Shown piece after piece: positions 1-9,040 of a DNA stretch of 64,000 bases (the stretch's first letter is position 1; each line of letters opens with the position of its first letter). The notes beneath the pieces are model-generated. The model saw only the letters and a program-made list of their open reading frames with translations. It was not told where the DNA came from and did no database searches. This stretch comes from Imtechella halotolerans. Its GTDB lineage: Bacteria > Bacteroidota > Bacteroidia > Flavobacteriales > Flavobacteriaceae. A program made the translations under genes and the position numbers. The stretch spans positions 1,113,001 to 1,177,000 of the forward strand of contig NZ_CP117969.2 of the NCBI RefSeq assembly GCF_028743515.2. Reading direction: 5' to 3'.

Positions 1-816
1 TATGATTTTTCAGCAATTGTACCGAAAAAAGTTGCAATAATCATGGCAGGAAATATTCCACTGGTTGGGTTTCATGATTTCTTAAGTGTTCTAATTTCGG
101 GACATGAAGTTATTGTAAAACAATCAAGTAATGACACAAAACTTTTACCCATATTAGCTGAATATCTTCAAGTAGTTTCCGCATGTTTTGAGCAAAAAAT
201 TAATTTCTCATCTGAAAAACTTCCGGAATTTGATGCAGTCATAGCCACAGGAAGTGATAATACTGCTCGTTATTTTGAATACTACTTTGGTCAAAAACCT
301 CACATTATTCGAAGAAATCGTAATTCAGTTGCCGTTCTAACTGGTACTGAAACTAAAGAAGAATTGGAAGCTTTAGGAGAAGACATTTTTAGATATTACG
401 GTCTAGGTTGTCGAAATGTATCAAAACTTTTTGTTCCTGAAGGGTATGATTTTGACGCCTTTTTTAAAGCTATATATTCATATCACCCCATTGTGAATGA
501 GGATAAATATGCCAACAATTACGATTATAATAAAGCGGTTTATCTGATGAGTTTAATTCCATTATTAGAAAACGGTTTTCTTATGTTAAAAGAAGATACT
601 CAGTATGCATCCCCTATTGCCACTCTTTTTTACGAATCTTATAACAATCTAGAAGAGCTTAAAGAAAGGCTTATGGCGGACTCCGATAAAATTCAATGCA
701 TTGTTGGAAAAAACCATTTCGCAAACCAAGTATCTTTTGGTCATACCCAAAAACCACAATTATGGGATTATGCAGATGGAGTAGACACACTTTTGTTTTT
801 AACAAATTTAAGGTGA
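1..816 (+). CDS. Acyl-CoA reductase, LuxC-like (3' part; 5' end outside window)
   Basis: The reading frame is already open at base 1, so the gene starts upstream; about 271 residues are visible. The segment from MAGNIPLVGFHDF through IATGSDNTARYFEYYF to RRNRNSVAVLTG resembles the LuxC/aldehyde-dehydrogenase-like acyl-CoA reductases of flavobacteria, which reduce an activated acyl group with NADPH. The DYNKAVYLMS stretch near the C-terminus also fits. It is followed 79 bases later by serC and serA. That neighbourhood (reductase, serC, serA) is, as I recall, common in Flavobacteriaceae, but a role in serine synthesis is not established. The substrate is unknown. Confidence 0.8.
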   Translation, partial: YDFSAIVPKKVAIIMAGNIPLVGFHDFLSVLISGHEVIVKQSSNDTKLLPILAEYLQVVSACFEQKINFSSEKLPEFDAVIATGSDNTARYFEYYFGQKPHIIRRNRNSVAVLTGTETKEELEALGEDIFRYYGLGCRNVSKLFVPEGYDFDAFFKAIYSYHPIVNEDKYANNYDYNKAVYLMSLIPLLENGFLMLKEDTQYASPIATLFYESYNNLEELKERLMADSDKIQCIVGKNHFANQVSFGHTQKPQLWDYADGVDTLLFLTNLR

Positions 817-895
817 AATGTTTACAAGTTTTTTTACATCTTTTTTCAGATAATCACCAAATTTGTACTGCATTTTCGATACACCAAAAATTACT

Positions 896-1960
896 ATGAA
901 AAAACACAATTTCAGTGCCGGACCGTCAATATTGCCGCAACCGGTCATTCACCAATCAGCGCAGGCTATTCTAGATTTCGAGAATATGGGGCTTTCCATA
1001 ATGGAAATATCTCATAGAGATAAAAAGTTTGTAGCTGTTATGGAACAAGCCCGTTCATTAGCCATTGAATTATTAGGACTCGAAGGAAAGGGATACCAAG
1101 CCCTATTCCTTCAAGGAGGAGCCAGTATGCAATTCCTATCAGTTGCCTATAACTTATTGGAGAAAAGAGCTGTATATGCCGATACAGGTACTTGGTCTGC
1201 AAACGCTATTAAAGAAGCACGATTTTTAGGAGACATTGATATTATTTCTTCTTCAAAGGACCAAAACTACAATTATATCCCAAAAGACATTGTAGTTCCT
1301 CAAGATGCAGATTATTTCCATTTCACTTCGAACAACACTATTTTTGGAACACAATTCAAGGAGGTACCGTCTTCTGAAATTCCGGTAGTTTGTGATATGA
1401 GTTCAGATATTTTCTCACGAGAAATTGATTACTCAAAAATAGACTTAATCTATGCAGGTGCTCAAAAGAACATGGGACCTGCAGGAACCACTTTAGTCGT
1501 TGTGAAGGAATCCATTCTAGGAAAGGTATCTAGAGCTATTCCTAACATTCTTAATTATCAATCCCATATTGCCAAAGAAAGTATGTACCACACACCAGCT
1601 GTTTTTGCAGTGTATGTGTCTTTGTTAACTATGGAGTGGTTGAAACAACTAGGTGGAGTTGCAGCCATTGAGAAAATAAACAAGGAAAAAGCATCTCTTT
1701 TGTATCATGAAATCGATCGTAACCCTCTTTTTAAAGGGTTCGCAGCCACCGAAGACCGTTCACTTATGAACGCAACTTTTAACCTTACAAATGAAGGTCA
1801 AAAAGACATTTTTGATACGCTATGGAAAGAGGCAGGTATTAGCGGACTTAACGGACACCGCAGCGTAGGTGGATACCGCGCTTCCATATATAATGCCATG
1901 CCACTTGAAAGTGTAAAGGTATTGGTAGATGTCATGAAAGAGTTTGAACGTAAAGCGTAA
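896..1960 (+). CDS. serC: Phosphoserine aminotransferase
   Basis: PLP-dependent enzyme that turns 3-phosphohydroxypyruvate plus glutamate into O-phosphoserine; it also acts in PLP synthesis in some bacteria. The 354-residue protein opens with MKKHNFSAGPS, the usual SerC N-terminus, so I chose the ATG at 896 over an in-frame TTG at 863. LQGGASMQF lies near residue 73, and the PLP-binding lysine is K191 in AGAQKNMGPAG. The GHRSVGGYRASIYNA segment near the C-terminus binds the substrate phosphate in this family. Length is normal. serA follows 96 bases downstream, so both steps from phosphoglycerate to phosphoserine are together. Confidence 0.95.
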   Translation: MKKHNFSAGPSILPQPVIHQSAQAILDFENMGLSIMEISHRDKKFVAVMEQARSLAIELLGLEGKGYQALFLQGGASMQFLSVAYNLLEKRAVYADTGTWSANAIKEARFLGDIDIISSSKDQNYNYIPKDIVVPQDADYFHFTSNNTIFGTQFKEVPSSEIPVVCDMSSDIFSREIDYSKIDLIYAGAQKNMGPAGTTLVVVKESILGKVSRAIPNILNYQSHIAKESMYHTPAVFAVYVSLLTMEWLKQLGGVAAIEKINKEKASLLYHEIDRNPLFKGFAATEDRSLMNATFNLTNEGQKDIFDTLWKEAGISGLNGHRSVGGYRASIYNAMPLESVKVLVDVMKEFERKA

Positions 1961-2056
1961 TACCATTCAACAGTTTCCATCTACTATGTATTAACTAACA
2001 TAAAATACAAGGTAAAGGTGGTTATTGAATTCAAAAAAATAAAAAAAATTAAGAAA

Positions 2057-3013
2057 ATGAAAATATTAGCTAACGACGGAATATCACAAAGTGGAATTGA
2101 AGCTCTTCAAGCCGGCGGATTGGAAGTTATTACAACCAAAGTAGCACAAGAACAGTTAATTAACTACATAAACACACATGAGGTAGATGTTTTATTGGTA
2201 CGCTCAGCAACCAAAGTTCGTCAAGACGTAATTGATGCATGCCCTTCTCTTAAAATAATAGGACGTGGTGGTGTTGGTATGGATAATATTGATGTAGCCT
2301 ATGCAAAAGAAAAAGGATTACATGTAATCAATACACCTGCAGCTTCTTCTGAGTCAGTGGCCGAATTAGTTTTTGCTCATCTTTTCAGTGGTGTTCGCTT
2401 TCTGCATGATGCCAACCGTAATATGCCATTAGAAGGAGATTCTCGATTTAATGAATTAAAGAAAGCATATGGTGCTGGGGTAGAATTACGTGGAAAAACA
2501 CTAGGAATCCTTGGTATTGGACGAATTGGGCAAGCCACAGCTAAAGTAGCATTAGGCTTGGGAATGAAGGTAATTGCATTTGATCCTTTTATTGAGCAAA
2601 CAAGTATATCTTTAGACTTTTTCGATGGACAATCACTTACCTTTACTATTCAAACCACTACTAAAGAAGAAGTACTATCTAAAGCAGATTTCATTACTTT
2701 ACACGTTCCTGCACAAAAGGAATATGTAATTGGTCAACCTGAATTTGAATTGATGAAAGACGGTGTTGGAATCGTAAATGCGGCCAGAGGTGGCGTAATT
2801 GACGAAGTAGCTTTACTTCATGCAATGGATAGCAAAAAAGTAGCTTTTGCAGGTCTGGACGTATTTGAAAATGAACCTTCTCCTGCTATTCAAGTATTAA
2901 TGCATCCAAATGTATCACTAACACCTCATATCGGTGCGGCTACTAATGAAGCTCAAGACCGTATAGGTACAGAATTGGCTTCACAGATTATATCGTTATT
3001 GAAAACCGTATAA
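2057..3013 (+). CDS. serA: D-3-phosphoglycerate dehydrogenase, short form
   Basis: Oxidises 3-phosphoglycerate to 3-phosphohydroxypyruvate with NAD, the first step of serine synthesis. The 318-residue protein has the 2-hydroxyacid dehydrogenase layout: an N-terminal substrate domain with RGGVGMDNID, the nucleotide-binding GxGxxG at 153-158 (GIGRIG), and NAARGGVIDE and LTPHIGAAT near the C-terminus carrying the catalytic arginine and histidine. An in-frame start at 2018 would add the lysine-rich stretch FKKIKKIKK; the ATG at 2057 (MKILANDG) fits the family better. There is no C-terminal ACT domain, so the serine feedback seen in longer SerA forms is not expected. A hairpin terminator follows at 3037. 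Confidence 0.92.
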   Translation: MKILANDGISQSGIEALQAGGLEVITTKVAQEQLINYINTHEVDVLLVRSATKVRQDVIDACPSLKIIGRGGVGMDNIDVAYAKEKGLHVINTPAASSESVAELVFAHLFSGVRFLHDANRNMPLEGDSRFNELKKAYGAGVELRGKTLGILGIGRIGQATAKVALGLGMKVIAFDPFIEQTSISLDFFDGQSLTFTIQTTTKEEVLSKADFITLHVPAQKEYVIGQPEFELMKDGVGIVNAARGGVIDEVALLHAMDSKKVAFAGLDVFENEPSPAIQVLMHPNVSLTPHIGAATNEAQDRIGTELASQIISLLKTV

Positions 3014-3036
3014 TTACATTAATATTACATATTATT

Positions 3037-3067
3037 AAAGCCCTATCATTTTGATATGGGCTTTTTT
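3037..3067 (+). terminator. Intrinsic terminator after serA
   Basis: AAGCCC at the left and GGGCTT at the right form a stem that extends through TATCA/TGATA with one bulged base. A run of six T follows on the plus strand. It lies 24 bases after the serA stop. Confidence 0.75.
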
Positions 3068-3100
3068 GTTTGTATTTTTTCAGCTTAAACATTTTATAGT

Positions 3101-3730
3101 ATGCCAGATATTTTTGAATTATTAAACAGTGATTTAGGTAAACAATTAATTACCAAAACAGGAAATGAAGCAGGTATAAGTAGTGAACAGACCTCAGAGG
3201 TACTTTCAATGGCTTTACCTGCATTAATGGGAGCTATGCAACAAAATGCTACCAGTGCACAAGGAGCTCAAAGTCTATTAGGAGCACTTACTTCAAAGCA
3301 TGATGGTAGTATTTTAGACAATTTAGGAGATCTTTTTCAAGGTGGAGTAAATTCAGATGTCCTACAAGATGGTTCTGGGATTTTAGGACATATACTTGGA
3401 GGTAAACAAACAGCTATTGAAAATGGAATTAGTAAAAAAACTGGAATAAGTTCACAGCAAATTGCTCAAATCCTAAAAATTGCTGCCCCAATCCTAATGG
3501 GATATTTAGGGAAACAAGCGAAAGAAAAAAACGTTTCAACCACAGATGGTTTGGGGGGATTACTAGAGGGTCTAGGCGGAGGCTCCAAAGGTGGAAGCCT
3601 TCTAACCTCCTTATTGGATGCCGATGGTGACGGTAGCATCATTGATGATGTAGCCGGTATGGTTCTTGGAGGAAACAATAAAAAAAGTACAGCAGGTTCT
3701 CTCCTTGGAAGTCTCTTTAAGAAAAAATAA
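3101..3730 (+). CDS. DUF937 domain protein
   Basis: A 209-residue Gly/Leu-rich protein with two copies of a helical unit: SSEQTSEVLSMALPALMGAMQ near residue 28 and SSQQIAQILKIAAPILMGYLG near residue 120. Both match the DUF937 pattern as I know it. The C-terminus holds an acidic DADGDGS loop, which resembles a calcium-binding or dockerin-like turn, and then GSLLGSLF. No signal peptide is visible, so it is probably cytoplasmic. The function of this family is unknown. It is a single-gene unit with hairpins on both sides. Confidence 0.8.
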   Translation: MPDIFELLNSDLGKQLITKTGNEAGISSEQTSEVLSMALPALMGAMQQNATSAQGAQSLLGALTSKHDGSILDNLGDLFQGGVNSDVLQDGSGILGHILGGKQTAIENGISKKTGISSQQIAQILKIAAPILMGYLGKQAKEKNVSTTDGLGGLLEGLGGGSKGGSLLTSLLDADGDGSIIDDVAGMVLGGNNKKSTAGSLLGSLFKKK

Positions 3731-3737
3731 TCCAATC

Positions 3738-3796
3738 ACACCTTCTCGTAAGAACATAATTAACAAGGTGTTGAGAAGGTGTTATGGTTTTTTTTT
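3738..3796 (+). terminator. Probable terminator after DUF937 gene
   Basis: ACACCTTCTC at 3738-3747 pairs with GAGAAGGTGT at 3773-3782. The 25-base loop is long, and a run of nine T begins at 3788. The long loop and the short spacer before the T run lower confidence. Confidence 0.55.
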
Positions 3797-3809
3797 GTAA
3801 CTTAATAAA

Positions 3810-4247
3810 ATGAAACAGTGTATATTCATCGTATGGCTATTAATCCTTTTTTCTGGCTGTCAAAGCCAAAGAATGGTGGTATCAGATGCCGAGAAAGCGG
3901 CCTTTGAAACCACAAACGGTGACCCTGTAACTATTGAAAATGAAGAGCTTGAATATGAAATTACTATCATTGATCCAGGGTTTTACTCCTGGCTTTATAG
4001 TATTGCTCATCCAAGGGGATACTATTCACAATCATTTTTAGAAAATAGAAATCGTATTATGGTTATGGAATGGAATCAAAGGGTTACCCAACCTCAGTTT
4101 TATGATTCCAATTTATATGAAATGCAAATTAATTATGAACAAGGAGTAGATTACGGCTATGAGGTTAACTATCAGTTATACAACTATTTAATTTATTTTC
4201 AACGTAAATACAACCAACGTCTTGGCCCATGGCTCCCAAGAATCTAA
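3810..4247 (+). CDS. DUF6146 family lipoprotein
   Basis: A 145-residue protein. Residues 1-17 form a lipoprotein signal with lipobox LFSGC, and the mature Cys is C17. The rest is rich in Tyr, Glu and Asn (YEITIIDPGFYSWL, HPRGYYSQSFLENRN, YEVNYQLYNYLIYFQRKYN). This matches a small conserved flavobacterial family that I recognise as DUF6146; its function is unknown. It should be anchored to the inner leaflet of the outer membrane or to the periplasmic face. It appears monocistronic. Confidence 0.75.
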   Translation: MKQCIFIVWLLILFSGCQSQRMVVSDAEKAAFETTNGDPVTIENEELEYEITIIDPGFYSWLYSIAHPRGYYSQSFLENRNRIMVMEWNQRVTQPQFYDSNLYEMQINYEQGVDYGYEVNYQLYNYLIYFQRKYNQRLGPWLPRI

Positions 4248-4340
4248 TTACCTTTCAAGGCTCACTGAAGATAAACATAGGGTAACTTCAATCCCCTTTC
4301 ATATTGATTTCATTGGATTTTTTATCCATTTTAAAAAGCC

Positions 4341-4348
4341 TATCTTTG
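4341..4348 (+). promoter_or_regulatory. Candidate -7 promoter element (TATCTTTG)
   Basis: TATCTTTG matches the Bacteroidota -7 consensus TAnnTTTG exactly and lies 16 bases before the ATG at 4365. A TTG lies 25 bases upstream of it, slightly farther than the usual spacing. It could drive the 4365-7326 transcription unit. Confidence 0.45.
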
Positions 4349-4364
4349 CCACAAAATTAACCTT

Positions 4365-4658
4365 ATGAAAAAGCTTAAGGAGCGATGGAACATCACTTCC
4401 AACTTCCAATTAGTTATCATATTTATTGTTTTTGGTATTACAGGAACTACTGCCTCTATGATTGCTAGCCCAATAACTGAATGGATTGGTCTAGAGCTTG
4501 AAACCACCAATAAGTGGATTTACTGGCCTGTTAGAATTTTGTTAATCTTTCCTCCTTATCAAGTATTATTGGTTTTCTTTGGATGGCTATTTGGTCAATT
4601 TCAGTTTTTCTGGAATTTTGAAAAGAAAATGTTACGAAGTTTAGGGATTAAAATTTGA
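4365..4658 (+). CDS. DUF6787-like small membrane protein
   Basis: A 97-residue protein with a basic N-terminus (MKKLKERW) and two or three hydrophobic segments: FQLVIIFIVFGITG, WPVRILLIFPPYQVLLVFFGWLFG and a final amphipathic stretch. It resembles the flavobacterial DUF6787 family, of unknown function. Its TGA stop overlaps the TTG start of the next gene, so the two are probably translationally coupled and lie upstream of the TonB receptor. Confidence 0.6.
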   Translation: MKKLKERWNITSNFQLVIIFIVFGITGTTASMIASPITEWIGLELETTNKWIYWPVRILLIFPPYQVLLVFFGWLFGQFQFFWNFEKKMLRSLGIKI

Positions 4659-4987
4659 AAAATAAATACAACATATCCTTATTCCTCCTAATGGTAACAC
4701 TTAGTAGTGTTATCATGTTCCCTACTGCGTTAAAACTTTCTCACATTTTTAGCCAACACGAGCATGAAATTTGTGAAAACCACCACACTACAACTCACTT
4801 TCATAAAACTGATGTGGATTGCGAGTTTTATAAATTTAACCTCAATAATCCTGTTATTTTCTCATCGACTTCATTTGATTGTGTTGAAATAACCTATCAG
4901 GTAAAGCATAATTTTCTTTATTATTCATTTTTATCATACTATAAACAGCTTCATTTTGAGCTGCGCGGCCCACCCTCTCTAGTATAA
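4655..4987 (+). CDS. Small exported His-rich protein upstream of TonB receptor
   Basis: A 110-residue protein that appears to start at TTG 4655, overlapping the previous stop (TTGA). Residues 5-26 form a hydrophobic signal-like segment. Residues 34-50 (SQHEHEICENHHTTTHFHK) are packed with His, with C40 and C56, which suggests binding of a transition metal. It is not recognised as a named family. Its position 65 bases before a receptor that also has His-rich loops suggests a joint role in metal handling; that is inference. Confidence 0.6.
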   Translation: MKNKYNISLFLLMVTLSSVIMFPTALKLSHIFSQHEHEICENHHTTTHFHKTDVDCEFYKFNLNNPVIFSSTSFDCVEITYQVKHNFLYYSFLSYYKQLHFELRGPPSLV

Positions 4988-5003
4988 TTTGTGCCGTTTT
5001 TTT

Positions 5004-5030
5004 AACCCCCTTATTTCAGGGGTAATTTTT
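5004..5030 (+). terminator. Weak hairpin before TonB receptor
   Basis: ACCCC pairs with GGGGT across a 9-base loop, and TTTTT follows two bases later. The stem is short. It may dampen read-through from the two small genes into the receptor gene, or it may have no role. Confidence 0.3.
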
Positions 5031-5052
5031 AGTATTATTATAATTATAAAAA

Positions 5053-7326
5053 ATGAATAAATATCTTATTACATTGAGTTTTCTATTGTGCATACAAGTG
5101 ATTGTTGCTCAAAATATTTTTAAAGGGACCGTTATTGATAATGAAACAAAACAAGGTATACCCTTCGCATCCGTGTATTTACCCCAGTTAGAGAAAGGTG
5201 CTTCAACCGATGAATCTGGTGCTTTTGAAATCACAAATATTCCTGCTGGAAGTTATAAGTTAGTTGTTTCTGTTCTAGGTTTTGCTACCTTTTCAAAGAA
5301 TGTTGACATAACCACTGGAAATAATACATTGCAAATTTCATTAGAACCTTCTGCAGTTGAAATTGAACAGGTAATTGTATCTACGCCTTTTCATAAACTG
5401 CAAAGTGAGAATGTTATGAAGGTATCTCAAAAGAGCCTAACTCAAATGCAACAACAAGGGGCCAATACACTTATAGATGGTATCGCAACCATTCCAGGAG
5501 TCAACAGCGTTTCTACAGGTACGGCAATTGGAAAACCTGTAATACGTGGATTGAGTTCTAATAGGGTATTAGTTTATACACAAAATATTCGTTTAGAAAA
5601 TCAACAATTTGGAGGCGAACATGGCTTAGGTCTTAATGATAACGGTGTAGAGAGTGTTGAAGTCATAAAAGGACCAGCTTCACTACTCTATGGTTCTGAT
5701 GCTTTAGGTGGTGTATTATATATCAATCCAGAACGATTTGCAGATGCAGGTACCACACAAGGATCATTAAGCAGTATTTTAAATAGTAACACTAACGGTC
5801 TTAACCTGTCTGCAGGGGCCAAAACGTCTGGAAATTCATTTAAGTTCCTGGCAAGAGGTTCATTTGTATCCCATGAAGATTATAAAATTGGTGGTGGGGA
5901 TCGTGTAACCAATACCCGATTTAAAGAATATGATTTCAAAACAGGAGTTGGATATCAAAAAAACAACTTTAAAACAGACCTTAGATATAACTATAATAAT
6001 TCTTTAGTTGGAATTCCTGAAGGTATAGAAGAACAATCTGCATATAGAACTCCATTAGAACCTTATCAAGATTTACAGACACATATACTAAGCTCGAAAA
6101 CAAATTTTTTCTTTAAAAACAGCAGTTTAGACGCCACCTTTGGATTTGTGGCTAACAAACGCCAAGAATTTGAAGGTCATCACCATCATGAAGAAGGAGA
6201 AGCTCATGAAGAGGAAGAGGAAGCACATGAGGAAGAGCATGCTGCATTAGATATGCAGTTAAACACCTTTAGTTATAATGTAGCCTACAACCTTGCACCT
6301 ATTGGAAAATTAGAAACCGTATTCGGAGTACAAGGTATGGTTCAGACCAATAAAAACCATGGGGAAGAAACATTAATTCCTAATGCCTCTACTGACGATT
6401 TTGGGGTTTTTGTTACTTCACATATTCATTTAAAGAACAATGATATTCAGTTAGGTTTACGTTATGATAACCGCAATATTGCTACCGATCATCATGAGCA
6501 TGATCATGACCATGGAGATGTACACGAGGATGAAATTGAGGTAAATAGATCCTTTAATAGTTTTAATGCATCAGCAGGTCTGCGCACTGAATTAGCTCCA
6601 AAATTAGTAACTAGAATTAATCTTGCTACTGGATTTAGGGCACCAAACCTTTCGGAGTTAACTTCAAATGGAGCCCACCATGGCGCCAATCGTTATGAAA
6701 TAGGAAATCCAGATTTAAAGAGTGAGCAAAACATTCAAATGGACTTTTCAATAGAGCTAAAAAGTAAACATATCGAAATGTATGTTAATGCCTTTTATAA
6801 TAAAGTAGCTAACTTTATTTATCTTCAACCTGATGGGACCTTAGTAAATGCAATCCCTGTATTTCACTACCACCAAGATGACGCTAAATTATATGGAGGG
6901 GAAATAGGTTTCCATTTTCACCCACATTCCATCGAATGGTTACATTATGAAAGTAGCTATGAAGGAGTCATAGGCAAACAAGATAATGGTGACTACATTC
7001 CATTAATCCCAGCTAATGTGCTAACCAATACCTTTAGAGCAGAAATAAATCAAGGATTTTTATCGGATAGCTACGCCTTTATAACCCTGCAAAATATTCT
7101 TAAACAAGATAAACCGGGATTATTTGAAACTGCATCATCTGGCTATTCGTTATTAAACATAGGAATTGGTAAAACATTCTCCAGTGAAAAGAATCCTGTT
7201 AAAATTTGGTTGAGTGCAAATAACCTATTGGACAAAACCTATATTTCACACCTTTCGCGATTAAAATCGGATGGAATTTCCAATATGGGACGAAATATTA
7301 CACTAGGTGTCTCTTTAACTCTTTAA
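5053..7326 (+). CDS. TonB-dependent outer-membrane receptor, His-rich (zinc-type)
   Basis: A 757-residue receptor. Residues 1-19 are a signal peptide. A carboxypeptidase-D-like beta domain follows (about 20-105; FKGTVIDNETKQGIPFASVYL). The plug (SLTQMQQQGANTLIDGIATIPGV, VIRGLSSNRVLVY, GPASLLYGSDALGGVLYI) comes next, then a 22-strand-type barrel ending in aromatic/hydrophobic residues. Two extracellular-loop-like segments, near 375-400 (GHHHHEEGEAHEEEE) and 479-495 (DHHEHDHDHGDVHEDE), are loaded with His, Glu and Asp. ZnuD-type zinc receptors carry loops of this kind, so zinc is the likeliest substrate; nickel or copper are alternatives. The upstream small His-rich protein supports metal uptake. 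Confidence 0.88.
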   Translation: MNKYLITLSFLLCIQVIVAQNIFKGTVIDNETKQGIPFASVYLPQLEKGASTDESGAFEITNIPAGSYKLVVSVLGFATFSKNVDITTGNNTLQISLEPSAVEIEQVIVSTPFHKLQSENVMKVSQKSLTQMQQQGANTLIDGIATIPGVNSVSTGTAIGKPVIRGLSSNRVLVYTQNIRLENQQFGGEHGLGLNDNGVESVEVIKGPASLLYGSDALGGVLYINPERFADAGTTQGSLSSILNSNTNGLNLSAGAKTSGNSFKFLARGSFVSHEDYKIGGGDRVTNTRFKEYDFKTGVGYQKNNFKTDLRYNYNNSLVGIPEGIEEQSAYRTPLEPYQDLQTHILSSKTNFFFKNSSLDATFGFVANKRQEFEGHHHHEEGEAHEEEEEAHEEEHAALDMQLNTFSYNVAYNLAPIGKLETVFGVQGMVQTNKNHGEETLIPNASTDDFGVFVTSHIHLKNNDIQLGLRYDNRNIATDHHEHDHDHGDVHEDEIEVNRSFNSFNASAGLRTELAPKLVTRINLATGFRAPNLSELTSNGAHHGANRYEIGNPDLKSEQNIQMDFSIELKSKHIEMYVNAFYNKVANFIYLQPDGTLVNAIPVFHYHQDDAKLYGGEIGFHFHPHSIEWLHYESSYEGVIGKQDNGDYIPLIPANVLTNTFRAEINQGFLSDSYAFITLQNILKQDKPGLFETASSGYSLLNIGIGKTFSSEKNPVKIWLSANNLLDKTYISHLSRLKSDGISNMGRNITLGVSLTL

Positions 7327-7352
7327 TGGACCGAGTTCAACTTAAATTAAAA

Positions 7353-7379
7353 ACATCCGCAGTTGCGGATGTTTTTTTA
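7353..7379. terminator. Bidirectional terminator
   Basis: ACATCCGCA and TGCGGATGT form a perfect 9-bp stem with a 2-base loop. A T run lies on the right and an A run on the left, so it can end both the receptor transcript and the convergent 7382-7666 transcript. Confidence 0.85.
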
Positions 7380-7381
7380 TT

Positions 7382-7666
7382 CTATTTGTCCAGCATTTTA
7401 TCCTTTTCAATAAAACTTGCATAAATCCACATAAGTGTAAAGGAAGGTATAATGTCAACCCCTGGGAGAATTTCTTCAATAAAAGTAACAGCACCAGCTA
7501 TTTTTCCTGTAGTTCCTTTATACATTCGAGTCATTATCCATCCACTTAAAGGTGCCCAAACCACATCACCAAATTCACCTACAAAAGGAATAACAAATGA
7601 AAGCATTCCTATCAAATCCAACAAGATACTGATAGCTAGTTTTTTATAATTAGGTTTATTTTTCAC
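7382..7666 (-). CDS. Small membrane protein, unknown function
   Basis: A 94-residue protein with a basic start (MKNKPNYKK) and about three hydrophobic segments: LAISILLDLIGMLSFVIPFVGEFGDVV, GKIAGAVTFIEEILPG and IIPSFTLMWIYASF. It ends in a charged tail (EKDKMLDK). The pattern of short helices with conserved Gly/Pro looks like a conserved flavobacterial hypothetical family whose name I do not recall. No function can be given. Confidence 0.65.
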   Translation of the reverse strand: MKNKPNYKKLAISILLDLIGMLSFVIPFVGEFGDVVWAPLSGWIMTRMYKGTTGKIAGAVTFIEEILPGVDIIPSFTLMWIYASFIEKDKMLDK

Positions 7667-7741
7667 ACATTAAAATTTTAAATTCATTTTTCAACTATTA
7701 GCAGGATTACCGTAGTCAAAATAAAAGTTTCCTAGTATCTA

Positions 7742-8341
7742 TTAGCGTGACAAATCGGAACTTATTAGTTTCAAAAACTCATTCCTTGTTTCATTCTTCA
7801 TAAACTGACCTCTAAAGCCTGAAGTAGTAGTTACCGAATTTTGTTTTTGAACACCACGCATCATCATACACATATGCGAGGCCTCGATGACAACAGCAAC
7901 TCCTTGTGGTTTTAAAGTTCTATTTAAACACTCCAAAATATCATGAGTAAGCCTTTCCTGAACCTGTAAACGTCTGGCAAATACATCCACTATACGTGGT
8001 ATTTTACTCAGTCCTACAATTTGTCCGTCTGGAATATAAGCAATATGAGCTTTTCCATAAAATGGAAGCATGTGATGTTCACATAAAGAATATATCTCAA
8101 TATCCTTTACAATGACCATATCATTATAGCTTTCCTTAAACATGGCACTTTTAAGAATTTCATCTGCATCCAGGTGATAACCAGATGTTAGAAACTGCAT
8201 TGCTTTTGCAGCTCGTTCAGGAGTCTTCAAAAGGCCCTCTCTATGAATATCCTCACCCAATGTTTTGATAATCTCCTGATAACCATGTTTTACCTCTTTT
8301 GTAACCTTGATATTGTATTCTTCAAATTTTTTATAGGACAT
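7742..8341 (-). CDS. folE: GTP cyclohydrolase I
   Basis: Converts GTP to 7,8-dihydroneopterin triphosphate, the first step of folate (and pterin/queuosine) synthesis. The 199-residue length is typical. Zinc ligands are C87 and H90 in [10 protein letters not shown] and C158 in [33 protein letters not shown] is the family signature, and [10 protein letters not shown] lies near the C-terminus. It follows msrA by 10 bases on the same strand and is probably co-transcribed with it. Confidence 0.96.
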   Translation of the reverse strand: MSYKKFEEYNIKVTKEVKHGYQEIIKTLGEDIHREGLLKTPERAAKAMQFLTSGYHLDADEILKSAMFKESYNDMVIVKDIEIYSLCEHHMLPFYGKAHIAYIPDGQIVGLSKIPRIVDVFARRLQVQERLTHDILECLNRTLKPQGVAVVIEASHMCMMMRGVQKQNSVTTTSGFRGQFMKNETRNEFLKLISSDLSR

Positions 8342-8351
8342 AAATCGGATG

Positions 8352-8885
8352 TTAAAGTGAATTCAAATATGCTTTAAGTTTTTCTAATTTTGGTACAATG
8401 ACAAACTGACAATAAGATTGCTCCGGATGTAAATCAAAGTAGTCTTTATGTTCAACTTCAGCCGGATAAAACACCTCAAAAGGAACCACTTGAGTTACTA
8501 TAGGCTGAGAATAGGTTGCTGCCTTATCCCACTGCTTAATGGATTGTAGCGCTATAAATTCCTGCTCTTGATCTACAGTAAAAATAGCAGATCGATATTG
8601 TGTTCCTATATCATGACCTTGACGATTAAGGGTTGTAGGATCATGGGTCATAAAAAATAGATCTAACAATTCTCTATATGACACTATAGCCGGCTGAAAA
8701 CGAATTCTGATAACTTCAGCATGACCTGTTCTGCCAGTACAAATTTCTCGATATGCAGGGTTTTTTATGGTCCCTCCAGTATATCCTGGTGTAACGTCTA
8801 ATACACCTGGTACCCGTTTAAACACAGCCTCTGTACACCAAAAACATCCACCTGCTAAATAAGCAATTTCAAACTCTGCATTCAT
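8352..8885 (-). CDS. msrA: Peptide methionine sulfoxide reductase A
   Basis: Reduces the S-epimer of methionine sulfoxide in proteins and free methionine. The 177-residue protein carries the catalytic motif [11 protein letters not shown], with C14 as the nucleophile. It also has [25 protein letters not shown] and [21 protein letters not shown], all diagnostic. No signal peptide is visible, so it should be cytoplasmic. There is no fused MsrB domain and no msrB next door. Confidence 0.95.
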   Translation of the reverse strand: MNAEFEIAYLAGGCFWCTEAVFKRVPGVLDVTPGYTGGTIKNPAYREICTGRTGHAEVIRIRFQPAIVSYRELLDLFFMTHDPTTLNRQGHDIGTQYRSAIFTVDQEQEFIALQSIKQWDKAATYSQPIVTQVVPFEVFYPAEVEHKDYFDLHPEQSYCQFVIVPKLEKLKAYLNSL

Positions 8886-9004
8886 ATATTTTCATTTCTA
8901 TGGTAGGTAAAGGTACATTTTCTTTCACAGAAAAGGTAATTAATCGTGAACCTACCCAACCCCATTTTAACGTTTGCTTAGCATTTCAAAGAGTCAAAGT
9001 CTGT

Positions 9005-9012
9005 TAGATTTG
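9005..9012 (+). promoter_or_regulatory. Candidate -7 promoter element (TAGATTTG)
   Basis: An exact match to TAnnTTTG, 29 bases before the ATG at 9041. No TTG sits at the ideal spacing upstream, so support is partial. Confidence 0.4.
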
Positions 9013-9040
9013 TGTTAACAAAACCAAAACCAACAAGACC

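Noticed and set aside
696-899. 67-codon ORF overlapping the acyl-CoA reductase end
   Set aside because: Out-of-frame shadow of a real gene with no family resemblance.
6175-6240. GAAGA/CATGAAG-rich tract in the TonB receptor as a DNA repeat
   Set aside because: It is the coding sequence of the His/Glu loop; the repeat character follows from the protein composition.
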